This document shows, one piece after another, positions 24,602 to 32,352 of a stretch of 64,000 nucleotides of DNA; position 1 is the stretch's first letter; each line of letters begins with the position of its first letter. The DNA comes from Flavihumibacter soli (GTDB lineage Bacteria > Bacteroidota > Bacteroidia > Sphingobacteriales > Sphingobacteriaceae), in the NCBI RefSeq assembly GCF_010692725.1, contig NZ_JAAFZB010000092.1, positions 310,001 to 374,000 of the forward strand. Reading direction: 5' to 3'. The notes under the pieces are model-generated. The model had not been told where the DNA came from and made no database searches. It saw only the letters and a list, made by a program, of their open reading frames with translations. A program made the translations under genes and the position numbers.

Positions 24602-25807
24602 TTGCCGGACCGGCTCAAGGTAGGGAGGAAGGGTAAAAAAGAATGTTGAACCGCTCCCTTCGGTGCTTTCCACCCAGATTTTACCTCCGTGGTCAGTGAT
24701 GATCTTGGAGGTGATATATAAACCCATACCTAAGCCTGAGTGGGTTTTAATAACGTCTTTATCCCGGTAGAATTTATTAAATATTGATTTGATACTGGAT
24801 GTAGTCATTCCAATGCCTTCATCTATGATGGCTACCTGGGCGAAACCCTCTTCGTTAAGCTTACATTGGATGTGGATTGTGCTTTTCTTCTGCGAATATT
24901 TGGCCGCATTTCCGATCAGGTTGGAAAAAACTTGTTCCATCCTCAGGGAGTCAATCATAACGGACACCGGTTCACAGTAGGATGCAGTAACCTGATGATC
25001 GGGCAGGATATTTCTAAGCAGTCCTGTCATCTCTTCAATAAAATTGTTCAGATCCAGTGCCTTTTTATCGTATTGCAGGCTTCCGTTCTCTATACGCGAA
25101 ACGTCAAGAAGTTGCTGAACCAGAGAAAGTAATTTATTGGTTTGTACGTCGATCTTTGTCAGCATTCCCCGCATATGATCATTGCAATGCTCCTTCATTC
25201 CGAGGGCTATCTGGGTATAAGCTTTAAGAACGGTGATCGGTGTTTTTATTTCATGGCTTGCAACTGAGATAAATTCTGTTTTCTTTTCGTCAATTAGTTT
25301 CGAACGCTGCAACTCTTCTTCCTGCTCCGCTGCCTTCTGGTTCAGCCTGATGTTCCGCAGTTTAATCTCCTCATACGCATTTAATGGGGCCGCTTCTTCG
25401 AAAGCCCTTTTTATATCGCTGATCCTGTATATATTCAGGTTTAAAGACCTCGGTAAACCCATCTTCATTACGATAAGATTACCTTCTGCGGTCGTTGTCA
25501 GGGTAAACTCCGGAATTAGTTTTTGGGCATAATAGAATCCTTCGTCTTCATTGGTGAACTGGACATTGCTATCGAACGAAACCGTAGCGACCAGGTTATA
25601 ACGGATCTTATTTTGCTCCAGTCCCATGGTCAGTTTCCCATTATCCGTGTGCTCAATCACTGTTCTGGCAATTTCTGATACCGCCGTCGTAAAAGTGGTT
25701 TGAGTGGAAAGCGTTAAGCCGAGCATTTCTGCCACTTTCATGGACCTTTTATTGGTAAGCACCAGGTCCATCTCATTTTCCAGCGATATGGTAATTAGCT
25801 TGATCAT
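24596..25807 (-). CDS. histidine kinase with degenerate RsbT-like N-terminus
   Basis: 403 residues. Residues about 1-125 resemble an RsbT/RsbW-type anti-sigma ATPase domain: TTFTTAVSEIARTVIEHTDNG aligns with the RsbT stretch RLITAASELVRNMLRYGNGG. The N-box Asn is replaced by Thr and the G-boxes are lost, so it is probably non-catalytic. A coiled coil (145-175) leads into HisKA with H185 (SHEIKTP), then an intact HATPase (DEGIGM, GLGMGLYI). It is the last gene of the stressosome operon; its ATG overlaps the upstream stop by four bases. It probably reads the stressosome state and passes it to an unidentified response regulator. Confidence 0.85.
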   Translation of the reverse strand: MIKLITISLENEMDLVLTNKRSMKVAEMLGLTLSTQTTFTTAVSEIARTVIEHTDNGKLTMGLEQNKIRYNLVATVSFDSNVQFTNEDEGFYYAQKLIPEFTLTTTAEGNLIVMKMGLPRSLNLNIYRISDIKRAFEEAAPLNAYEEIKLRNIRLNQKAAEQEEELQRSKLIDEKKTEFISVASHEIKTPITVLKAYTQIALGMKEHCNDHMRGMLTKIDVQTNKLLSLVQQLLDVSRIENGSLQYDKKALDLNNFIEEMTGLLRNILPDHQVTASYCEPVSVMIDSLRMEQVFSNLIGNAAKYSQKKSTIHIQCKLNEEGFAQVAIIDEGIGMTTSSIKSIFNKFYRDKDVIKTHSGLGMGLYITSKIITDHGGKIWVESTEGSGSTFFFTLPPYLEPVRQL

Positions 25808-26817
25808 ATATTTACTTTCGCTACAACAACAGACATATCATCAGTTTTTCGGGCCTGGTCCTTGTAGATCGCCGCGGCGAGTAAGGTCAGATCATATTTA
25901 TACATCTGAGGATATTTTTGCATGTCAAATCTCGTTTTCATGCCGTCGGAACAGAGCATAACCTGGTTGTAAAGGTCTGCCGGGTATTGCTGATCATTCA
26001 TTGTATTGGGCATATTATGGCCGACGATACCGTTGTAGGACATATGATTCCGAAAGCTTATCGGGCCGCTCAGTCGCATTGAAATATTACCAACTCCAGC
26101 TGCAGTCCAAATTCTTGTCGCAGGATCATAGGCCACAACGGTGATCACAGCCCCGCGGGTTTTTTTTATTGAATGATGTATAAAGCGCAGTGTCTCGGTA
26201 GGACTAAAGTCAGGAAATACCCTGAAAGCCGCTGCCGCTTCGTTGACAGCTTTATTTGCTTCCGGTCCATGTCCGAGGCCATCGGCCAGCATCAATTTAA
26301 GAACTTTATCGGTTTGTTTGGAGACAAAACCATCGCCGCTTGTTGTTTCTCCGGGTTTGAACACAACAATTGGATTGATGTTTACATTTAGTTTCTTGTT
26401 ATCTCTCTTGGTGTCATTGTAGACACGGCTCAGAACGATCGTACCCCAGCCGACCTGGGAGTAAAGCTCGAAGGTGTCAGAGAGGCGTTTCATACTTCCC
26501 AGGCCATGGCCTAAGGTTTGCGAGGTCGACATGCCATCCTGGATCATTCTCGCCGGGTTCATAATACCGGGGCCATTATCAATACAAATCAGCTCGACAT
26601 AGGGGAAGCCGCCATTGGCAAAAACACCTACCAAGATCTCGCCGTCAATACTGTATTTGTAAAGATTGGAGGTCATCTCGGCGACGATAAGATCAATTGA
26701 ATTCAGTCTTGCCTGGTCCATGCCTGCAGCAAGGGCCATCCGGTGAATTTCTTTTTTGATCAGAGAGAAATAGCTCCGGTCATTTGCCGTAAAACTGATA
26801 TGTGTTGCATCAACCAT
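25804..26817 (-). CDS. fused RsbT-like ATPase and SpoIIE/PP2C phosphatase
   Basis: 337 residues in two parts. Residues 1-135 are a serine-kinase-type HATPase with N-box IVAEMTSNLYKY (E47, N51), IDNGPGI and GHGLGSMKR. Residues 150-337 form a PP2C/SpoIIE phosphatase with metal residues in SGDGF (D162), LADGLGHG (D179) and a C-terminal KTDDMSVVV. In stressosomes RsbX dephosphorylates RsbR/RsbS, and this fusion could serve as an RsbX with its own switch-kinase domain. It overlaps the rsbT-like gene by 8 bp, indicating translational coupling. Confidence 0.88.
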   Translation of the reverse strand: MVDATHISFTANDRSYFSLIKKEIHRMALAAGMDQARLNSIDLIVAEMTSNLYKYSIDGEILVGVFANGGFPYVELICIDNGPGIMNPARMIQDGMSTSQTLGHGLGSMKRLSDTFELYSQVGWGTIVLSRVYNDTKRDNKKLNVNINPIVVFKPGETTSGDGFVSKQTDKVLKLMLADGLGHGPEANKAVNEAAAAFRVFPDFSPTETLRFIHHSIKKTRGAVITVVAYDPATRIWTAAGVGNISMRLSGPISFRNHMSYNGIVGHNMPNTMNDQQYPADLYNQVMLCSDGMKTRFDMQKYPQMYKYDLTLLAAAIYKDQARKTDDMSVVVAKVNI

Positions 26818-27247
26818 TGGCCCATTTTAATATGGTGATGGTTGTACCTTCGCCTACTTTGCTTTTAATGTCGAATTCGTTAACAAGGCGTTTAGCGCCC
26901 GGCAAACCAAGTCCCAGACTTTTGCCCGTAGAAAAGCCATCGCGCATAGCCTGTGAGATATCCGCTATGCCGGGTCCCTTATCCGAAAACGTTAGCCGTA
27001 CACCGTTGATCCGACCGCTTGACACGACCTCGATAAGGCATATACCGCCATTTCCATAGCGCAGCATGTTTCGGACCAGTTCGCTGGCAGCAGTTATCAG
27101 GCGGGTCTGATTTACGAGTCCCATCTTGATCTTAACAGCCACCTCCCTTACGCGGTTCTTCAAAAATACAGCATCCTGCTCCTTTGAAACCGGTATTGAA
27201 TCCTTATTCAGCGAAATTATCATCTTCGGGAGCTTCTTGATCTTCAT
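26810..27247 (-). CDS. rsbT: RsbT-like serine/threonine switch kinase
   Basis: 145 residues (or 137 from the ATG at 27223). A GHKL ATPase with all kinase boxes intact: ELVRN (N60), SDKGPGI (D89) and SLGLGLPGAKRLV. In Bacillus RsbT phosphorylates RsbR and RsbS, leaves the stressosome and activates a phosphatase. Here there is no RsbU or SigB gene, so its target probably lies among the fused phosphatase and kinase encoded downstream. The gene overlaps the 3' end of rsbS by 44 bp from the first start, or 20 bp from the second. Confidence 0.9.
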   Translation of the reverse strand: MKIKKLPKMIISLNKDSIPVSKEQDAVFLKNRVREVAVKIKMGLVNQTRLITAASELVRNMLRYGNGGICLIEVVSSGRINGVRLTFSDKGPGIADISQAMRDGFSTGKSLGLGLPGAKRLVNEFDIKSKVGEGTTITILKWANG

Positions 27248-27614
27248 CCGGGTCGGAAAGATCGATCATGGATTTGAGCAGGCTCATGCCTTTCTCCACA
27301 TCAAGCGCTGTATGCACACCTTTCAGCGGCAATCCAAGTTCAATGAGTGTGATGGCTACGGCAGGCTGCATGCCCACGACTACTGTTTCCGCATCGAGGA
27401 TCTTAGACATGCCGGCAATATTTCCGATAATACGACCCATAAAGGAATCGACAATAGAAACTGCTGAAATATCGATAAGTACTCCTTTTGCATTGGTTTT
27501 GTTCACGGTTTGAACGAGATCGGCTTCTAGGTTCAATGCCAGCCTGTCGTAAAGATCAACCTGTATGGTAACAAGAAGGAAGGCTCCCATCCTGAGAATA
27601 GGAATTTTATCCAT
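27204..27614 (-). CDS. rsbS: RsbS-like STAS-domain stressosome scaffold
   Basis: 136 residues forming a single STAS domain (about 4-110) and an acidic tail (PDEDQEAPEDDNF). The segment LIDISAVSIVDSFMGRII places S57 at the position phosphorylated by RsbT in Bacillus RsbS (VDSF). RsbS and RsbR co-assemble into the stressosome, a cytoplasmic signalling complex. The gene starts 9 bp after the rsbR-like stop, in the canonical R-S-T order. Confidence 0.9.
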   Translation of the reverse strand: MDKIPILRMGAFLLVTIQVDLYDRLALNLEADLVQTVNKTNAKGVLIDISAVSIVDSFMGRIIGNIAGMSKILDAETVVVGMQPAVAITLIELGLPLKGVHTALDVEKGMSLLKSMIDLSDPDEDQEAPEDDNFAE

Positions 27615-27623
27615 TGTATTCGT

Positions 27624-28487
27624 TTAAAACTTCTGAACTGTATTGATTTTTCTCACCTCTAATCTCATCGACTTAAATGCATAAGCTAATGCACTTGCTA
27701 ACGTGGCTTTGGTGATAATGTTTGATAGGTCAATGCCAAGATGTACAACGGTCTGGGCGATCTCCGGGCGAATACCGCTGATGATACATTCTGCACCCAT
27801 CAGACGAGTTGCGCTGACAGTCTTGATCAGGTGCTGAGCAACCAGTGAGTCGACAGCCGGTACCCCTGAGATATCCAGGATCGCGATACTTGAACCGGTT
27901 GCTACGATCTCCTGAAGCAGGTTTTCCATAACGACCTGTGTGCGGGCACTGTCAAGCGTACCAATGATCGGCAGCGCAAGAATACCATCCCATAAGCGGA
28001 TAACAGGGGTTGAGATCTCTGTGATCTCGTCAGTCTGGCGCAGGATCACCTCTTCACGGCCTTTAATAAAGGTTTCAAAGGTGACAACGCTCAGGTTATC
28101 CATGATACGATTGATCTTAATGCTCTCATTAAATAAGGCCTGCGGATCATTTGTTATCTCTTCCTGTAGTACTTCGAGTAAGGCTTCTTTCAATGAAAAA
28201 AGGAAATTGCCTGTCTCACGCGGGGAAAACCCTTGACGAGCTCGTGTGATCGCTATACCGCCTAAGATCTCAACAACCGGACTCCATTCGTCGGAGTTAA
28301 GATCCACTGAGTTCTCAGCAGTTAAATTACTGACTAAAGCAGTGATCAGTTCTTCTGACTGGCTCCGTAACTCTTCATTACTGATAAGATCTTCTCTCAA
28401 ACCTTCATCAGCCAGTTGGTTTCTCATCCAGAGTTCCAGGATGTTTTTTTTCTTTTTCTGTAGCAATTGTTGCGTGTTAATAGACAT
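27624..28487 (-). CDS. rsbR: RsbR-like stressosome sensor (RsbRD_N-STAS)
   Basis: 287 residues: an all-helical N-terminal domain (about 8-150) of the RsbRD_N type and a C-terminal STAS domain (about 160-275). LDISGVPAVDSLVAQHLI and SGIRPEIAQTVVHLG carry S214 and T246 at the positions of the two phosphorylation sites known in Bacillus RsbR. The first site is Ser instead of Thr. The frame is open to 28562, but the ATG at 28487 fits the family start. First gene of the operon; its upstream region has a palindrome at 28659. Confidence 0.9.
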   Translation of the reverse strand: MSINTQQLLQKKKKNILELWMRNQLADEGLREDLISNEELRSQSEELITALVSNLTAENSVDLNSDEWSPVVEILGGIAITRARQGFSPRETGNFLFSLKEALLEVLQEEITNDPQALFNESIKINRIMDNLSVVTFETFIKGREEVILRQTDEITEISTPVIRLWDGILALPIIGTLDSARTQVVMENLLQEIVATGSSIAILDISGVPAVDSLVAQHLIKTVSATRLMGAECIISGIRPEIAQTVVHLGIDLSNIITKATLASALAYAFKSMRLEVRKINTVQKF

Positions 28488-28658
28488 GAGTGAAGGATAC
28501 AGGTTAAACGTTAAGCTATATGATCCAGGCTTGTGCAGTTGAATGAGGCCGAAGGTACTCATACAGATCGATTAAAAGAAATGTGATCCCGTATAAATAG
28601 TTTAACTGAAATTTTATAAAATGATCAGTTGAGTCTGGTATGATATCTGCCTGCTTTA

Positions 28659-28679
28659 TTACTTAGGAAGTAACTAAGT
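28659..28679. promoter_or_regulatory. palindromic operator candidate
   Basis: TTACTTAGGAAGTAA is a 6+3+6 palindrome (28659-28673). It overlaps a second inverted pair, ACTTAG (28661-28666) and CTAAGT (28674-28679). It sits between the divergent stressosome operon and the DUF551-like gene, in an A+T-rich 280-bp region. It may bind a dimeric regulator; no known motif was recognised. Confidence 0.3.
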
Positions 28680-28768
28680 TGTTATTTATCAGACATAATT
28701 GGGGTAATATTAATAACAAATTTTCCATGTTGTTTTTTAGTGAATTTTAATTGGTATAAAAAATAGTT

Positions 28769-28959
28769 ATGAGCTGGATATCCGCTATACAATATAAGCC
28801 ATCGGACCTTGAGGAGGTGTTGATCTTTGATGAAATTCAGGGGTTCCGCGTTGGGTATTATTCTTTAAGTACAGATACTTTCTTCGGAATTGCTGACGGG
28901 TCAAAATTGAGCCACGCAAATACTGGATGCCACTTCCGGAGATTCCCATGAGTAATTAA
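28769..28959 (+). pseudogene. frameshifted DUF551-like small protein
   Basis: The first 50 codons (MSWISAIQYKPSDLEEVLIF onward) match the paralogue at 29673 (MEWISITQTLPEELKEILIF). At about 28917-28922 the frame slips. The original frame gives TGCHFRRFP and stops at 28951. The alternative frame reads YWMPLPEIPMSN and stops at 28959, restoring the DUF551 ending WMPLPE. One missing base explains this. It is either a real inactivating mutation or a sequence error. DUF551 proteins are small and of unknown role, often phage- or island-associated. Confidence 0.75.
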
Positions 28960-28979
28960 AATCGCCTATTGTTAGGTAT

Positions 28980-29402
28980 ATGAGTTTGGAGAATTTGGAA
29001 CGATTTGTTACCGTACAGGAAAATCACTATGAGCAGGCGCTTAGCGAGATTCGCGGGGGTAAAAAAACAAGTCACTGGATGTGGTTTATTTTTCCTCAGA
29101 TCAGGGGATTGGGACGTAGTGCAATGAGCATAAGGTATTCCATTGCAAACTTGCAGGAAGCGGAACTGTACCTTGCTCACCCGGTCCTTGGACCCAGACT
29201 GGTTGAAATCTCGCAGCAACTATGGGAGGTCGAAGGCAAATCCGCTCATGCTATTTTTGGATCTCCGGACGACATGAAGCTGTTATCTTCTATGACCCTG
29301 TTCAGCCTTGTCACAGGCGCTCCTTCTGTTTTTCAAAAGGTTCTCGATAAATATTTCCAGGGCCGGCGTGATGAAAGGACTTTACAAGCTGCAAAGGACT
29401 AA
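28980..29402 (+). CDS. DUF1810 family protein
   Basis: A 140-residue soluble protein. The stretch ALSEIRGGKKTSHWMWFIFPQ followed by IRGLGRSAMS, YSIANLQEAELYL and HPVLGPRL is the characteristic DUF1810 signature. The remainder (IFGSPDDMKLLSSMTLFS) also fits. DUF1810 proteins are widespread single-domain proteins without established biochemical function. Normal length and start. It lies between two DUF551-like genes. Confidence 0.88.
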   Translation: MSLENLERFVTVQENHYEQALSEIRGGKKTSHWMWFIFPQIRGLGRSAMSIRYSIANLQEAELYLAHPVLGPRLVEISQQLWEVEGKSAHAIFGSPDDMKLLSSMTLFSLVTGAPSVFQKVLDKYFQGRRDERTLQAAKD

Positions 29403-29672
29403 ATAGTTCTCATTTACGACGATCACGGGGGAAATTACCTATAGGGGAGCCTATTTTGTCCGACAACTACCTGATTTTAAAATAAATATACGATAAGACT
29501 TCCGAAGATTTAAATTTGCTTAGCCCGATTAATTGACGTGAAAACGCTACAGGTACCAAATAATGGTACCGATGCTCCTGATACACCATTTGCTATCTAT
29601 CACCAGTCTTGCGTTATCAGCTTTTTCCCGAGGAGAAACCGGCTTATCACACTTAGTTTGACAACCTTCAGT

Positions 29673-29867
29673 ATGGAGTGGATATCAATTACTCAGACCT
29701 TACCGGAAGAACTAAAGGAGATTTTGATCTTTGATCGGCTTGAGGGAATCAATATTGCATATTATTTTAAAGAGACGAACAGTTATATCGTAGCAATTGA
29801 CGGTTCACGCTTAACCAATGTTGGCTACTGGATGCCATTGCCCGAATCGCCCGGTGGTGAATTATAA
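29673..29867 (+). CDS. DUF551-like small protein
   Basis: A 64-residue soluble protein: MEWISITQTLPEELKEILIF, a central YYFKET segment, and the ending GYWMPLPESPGGEL. The W-x-x-x-x-x-x-L-P start and W-M-P-L-P end are DUF551 landmarks. The frame is open from a GTG at 29538, but that extension has no similarity to the paralogue at 28769, so the ATG at 29673 is preferred. Function unknown. Confidence 0.65.
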   Translation: MEWISITQTLPEELKEILIFDRLEGINIAYYFKETNSYIVAIDGSRLTNVGYWMPLPESPGGEL

Positions 29868-29905
29868 AAGTTTTTTCCGCAGGATAAGTTCTGTTAATTG
29901 AGTGT

Positions 29906-30142
29906 TTACAAATAGTGACTGGTTATTTCATAACCTATTTTCAGGACATCCTCACCCTTCCACCGCAGACCTGCAAAGCCTTCCCAGGCGTAGTTATCAT
30001 TTATCCGAACAGAACCGACCCATACTTTTTCACTGATCAGTTCAAACGCAGTATTACGGGAATCCGAAGGATATTCGTAAGGAACTACTGATAGGGTAAA
30101 TCTTTCACCTGAGAGGCACACATCAATTTCAAAAGATTGCAT
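29906..30142 (-). CDS. small hypothetical protein
   Basis: A 78-residue, weakly acidic, beta-rich protein (SFEIDVCLSGERFTLSV, VGSVRINDNYAWEGFAG). No domain recognised. Coding character is plausible: amphipathic strands, a conserved-looking aromatic loop WEGFAGLRW, ATG start. There is no supporting operon partner. Confidence 0.45.
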   Translation of the reverse strand: MQSFEIDVCLSGERFTLSVVPYEYPSDSRNTAFELISEKVWVGSVRINDNYAWEGFAGLRWKGEDVLKIGYEITSHYL

Positions 30143-30508
30143 AGTGGTGTAACAACGCTGAACGACATAAGTGTGAATATCTTTTGTTTATCCTTTTAAC
30201 GGCTAGAGGACGAACAGCTTAAAGCGGCTAGCGCTATCGTGGCGTGTATATGGTAAGGTTTATAATTGCCTTGCTTATGAATGGTGTTAACAATAAGGGT
30301 CCTTCAGCCTTTCAGGCGGGATCGATGATATCGCTCAAATTTCTATCATCCCTGATCTGTGGGTATAATTTGCTGGACAACAGGAATGCGATCTTATGAA
30401 TAGCGAATTCTTTATAAGGGGAAGAATAGCATTGACAGGTGTCCTTTTGGAATGCATTCTTAAACATTTTGATTCAAACAGTGTTGAGATTTATATTCGA
30501 AAATCTAT
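30143..30508. other. gene-free stretch
   Basis: No convincing gene or RNA. A 53-codon frame starting at an ATG near 30396 overlaps the start of the next gene and lacks any recognisable feature. The region should contain the divergent promoters of the small gene at 30142 and the PPOX-family gene, but no clear TAnnTTTG box was found. Confidence 0.35.
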
Positions 30509-31045
30509 ATGGACAGCATCAACAAGCAACAACAGGAAGAGAATTATAAGGACCTGACAGGGGAAGAGGCAGGGAAGAAGATAAAAGAACTTGCCGGTAA
30601 AACGGATACCTGCTTTTTCTGCACCGGAATTGCAAGTGGTAAACCAATTACTGTTCGCCCGATGGCAGTTCAAAAAAAAGATGAGGAAGGTAATTTCTGG
30701 TTTCTCAGTTCAAATGACAGCCACAAGAATCAGGATATTCAGGCCGATCCATATGTACAGCTACTTTTCCAGGGCTCCGCTCATTCAGACTTCCTAAGCG
30801 TTTACGGAGTCGCTACTATTTCAACAGACAAACAGCTGATTAAAGAATTATGGCAACCCATAATTAAGACTTGGTTTACCGAAGGCGTTGATGACCCCCG
30901 AATCACAGCTATTAAAGTTGAAACTAAGCAGGCGTATTACTGGGATAACAAGCATGGGGATGCAGTAGCGTTAGTAAAAATGGCTGCCGGTGCGATTCTT
31001 GGAAAAACGCTTGATGATTCCATTGAAGGTCAGCTGAAAGTATAA
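30509..31045 (+). CDS. pyridoxamine 5'-phosphate oxidase-family (general stress protein 26-like)
   Basis: A 178-residue split-barrel flavin-binding protein. The segments TCFFCTGIASGKPITVRPMA, EGNFWFLSSNDSHK and YVQLLFQG follow the Pfam pyridox-oxidase group often called general stress protein 26. FMN binding is likely; a true PNPOx role is not, because the substrate-binding C-terminus of PdxH is absent. The C-terminal part AYYWDNKHGDAVALVKMAAG is typical of this subgroup. Start 30509 is the first ATG. Confidence 0.88.
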   Translation: MDSINKQQQEENYKDLTGEEAGKKIKELAGKTDTCFFCTGIASGKPITVRPMAVQKKDEEGNFWFLSSNDSHKNQDIQADPYVQLLFQGSAHSDFLSVYGVATISTDKQLIKELWQPIIKTWFTEGVDDPRITAIKVETKQAYYWDNKHGDAVALVKMAAGAILGKTLDDSIEGQLKV

Positions 31046-31314
31046 GTGACTCAAATTTACAGAGTTTAAAAGGGATAGGTGAAGTATCCCTAAAATCAAA
31101 CTTGCACTCAATAATGTTCAGGTTAAAATTTCCGACAAATCTTGTCCGCTAAACGCTTTTCACATCTCCGGTAGGTTTCTTCACTGATTCCTGATACATC
31201 GTTTTATGAGCCTGTTGTATTACTATTGATAAGGCGGTAAATTTCCGTGCCGCTGGCAGGGGAAATGATCTAATGAAGACTTTTAATTAGCCTCATTTAT
31301 TATGAAGTATTTGT

Positions 31315-31322
31315 TAGTTTTG
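31315..31322 (+). promoter_or_regulatory. -7 promoter box candidate for the EVE gene
   Basis: TAGTTTTG fits the Bacteroidota -7 consensus TAnnTTTG and lies 17 bp before the ATG at 31340. A -33 TTG at the correct spacing was not seen. The 290 bp upstream (31046-31314) contain no supported gene. Confidence 0.3.
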
Positions 31323-31339
31323 GCGATCACAGAAAAAAA

Positions 31340-31744
31340 ATGAATTACTGGTTAGTCAAGAGTGAACCGCATAAATACAGCTGGCAAAAGTTTAATGAAG
31401 ATGGCCGCACCTTCTGGGATGGTGTTCGGAACTTCCAGGCAAGAAATAACTTGCGGGAAATGAAGCCAGGTGACCTCGTTTTGTTTTATCACAGCAATGA
31501 GGGCAAAGAAGTAGTGGGAATTGCTAAAGTCGTAAAGGAAGCCTATCAGGATCCGACGACAGAAGATAAGAATTGGGTTGTTGTAGATCTAGCGCCTGTT
31601 GAAACTTTAAACCATCCCGTCACGTTAGAACAAATTAAATCGGATGAGCGCTTACAGGATATTGGTTTGGTAAGGCAGGGGAGGTTATCAGTGATGGCAC
31701 TCAAACCTGAAGAGTTTGACCGGATCATTGAAATGGGGAGTTAG
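31340..31744 (+). CDS. EVE domain-containing protein
   Basis: A 134-residue single-domain protein: MNYWLVKSEPHKYSW, FWDGVRNFQARNNLREMKPGD, FYHSNEGKEVVGIAKVVKEAYQDPT. This is the EVE fold (PUA-like, as in human THYN1), which recognises modified bases in DNA or RNA. Bacterial members are short and cytoplasmic, with an unclear physiological role. Often linked with defence or modified-base biology, but no modification genes are nearby. Confidence 0.9.
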   Translation: MNYWLVKSEPHKYSWQKFNEDGRTFWDGVRNFQARNNLREMKPGDLVLFYHSNEGKEVVGIAKVVKEAYQDPTTEDKNWVVVDLAPVETLNHPVTLEQIKSDERLQDIGLVRQGRLSVMALKPEEFDRIIEMGS

Positions 31745-31767
31745 CATTGAATCTACTTATTAAATCC

Positions 31768-32301
31768 ATGTTTTCTAAAATACAATTTTCAAGGGTTGTC
31801 ATTCTATTGTGTATTGCCCTGTTTCTTACACCGGCTTATAATTCTTTCGCAGGTCAGAAGCCGAGAAATTACGATGCAATAGTTTCCACAACTAATCACA
31901 GGTATAAGGGATTTCTAATTGATGTAAATGAAAAAGGCCTGACCATCGATTATTTTGGGATGTCGAAATTTATAAGTGCCGATAGCATTAACACGATTAA
32001 GATCAAACGAAGCAGTGCCCTTAAAAGGCATGCACTAGTTGGATCTGCAATCGGCCTGGCAGCGGGCATTCCTGTTTATGCTGATGGTAACAATAAGGGC
32101 AAACTCAGTTCACTCGCTCTGCCTGTGGTCCTTATCGGAACTACTTTAACAGGTGCCTTGGTGGGGTCGCTGGTCAATACGATTACCGCCACACAACGGT
32201 TTGATAAGATTAATAGCGGGAATTCATTCAAAAGCATACAGCCGGTCTTGCTTCGCTATTCAAAAGCAAGTCCCACAAGAGTTCCTGTCGAAGCCAGGTA
32301 G
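31768..32301 (+). CDS. exported protein with glycine-zipper-like segment, unknown
   Basis: About 177 residues with a signal peptide (MFSKIQFSRVVILLCIALFL, cleavage near SFAG). A small N-terminal region (AIVSTTNHRYKGFLIDVN) resembles a short SH3-like or LSM-like strand pair. It is followed by a Gly/Ala-rich hydrophobic segment (GSAIGLAAGIPVYADG, GTTLTGALVGSLVNT). Function unknown. The TTG at 31747 gives an alternative, less likely start. The gene is followed at once by a hairpin terminator. Confidence 0.6.
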   Translation: MFSKIQFSRVVILLCIALFLTPAYNSFAGQKPRNYDAIVSTTNHRYKGFLIDVNEKGLTIDYFGMSKFISADSINTIKIKRSSALKRHALVGSAIGLAAGIPVYADGNNKGKLSSLALPVVLIGTTLTGALVGSLVNTITATQRFDKINSGNSFKSIQPVLLRYSKASPTRVPVEAR

Positions 32302-32306
32302 TCATA

Positions 32307-32343
32307 AAAAACCTTCACCCGGTTTCACTGAGAGAAGGTTTTT
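32307..32343. terminator. bidirectional intrinsic terminator
   Basis: AAAAACCTTC (32307-32316) and GAAGGTTTTT (32334-32343) form a perfect 10-bp stem whose T/A ends supply U-tracts in both directions. It serves the exported-protein gene (plus) and the alcohol dehydrogenase gene (minus), which end on either side. Confidence 0.85.
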
Positions 32344-32352
32344 CTGAACGCA

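Noticed and set aside
30396-30557. 53-codon frame before the PPOX-family gene
   Set aside because: Overlaps the real gene start, no ribosome site and no protein-like features.
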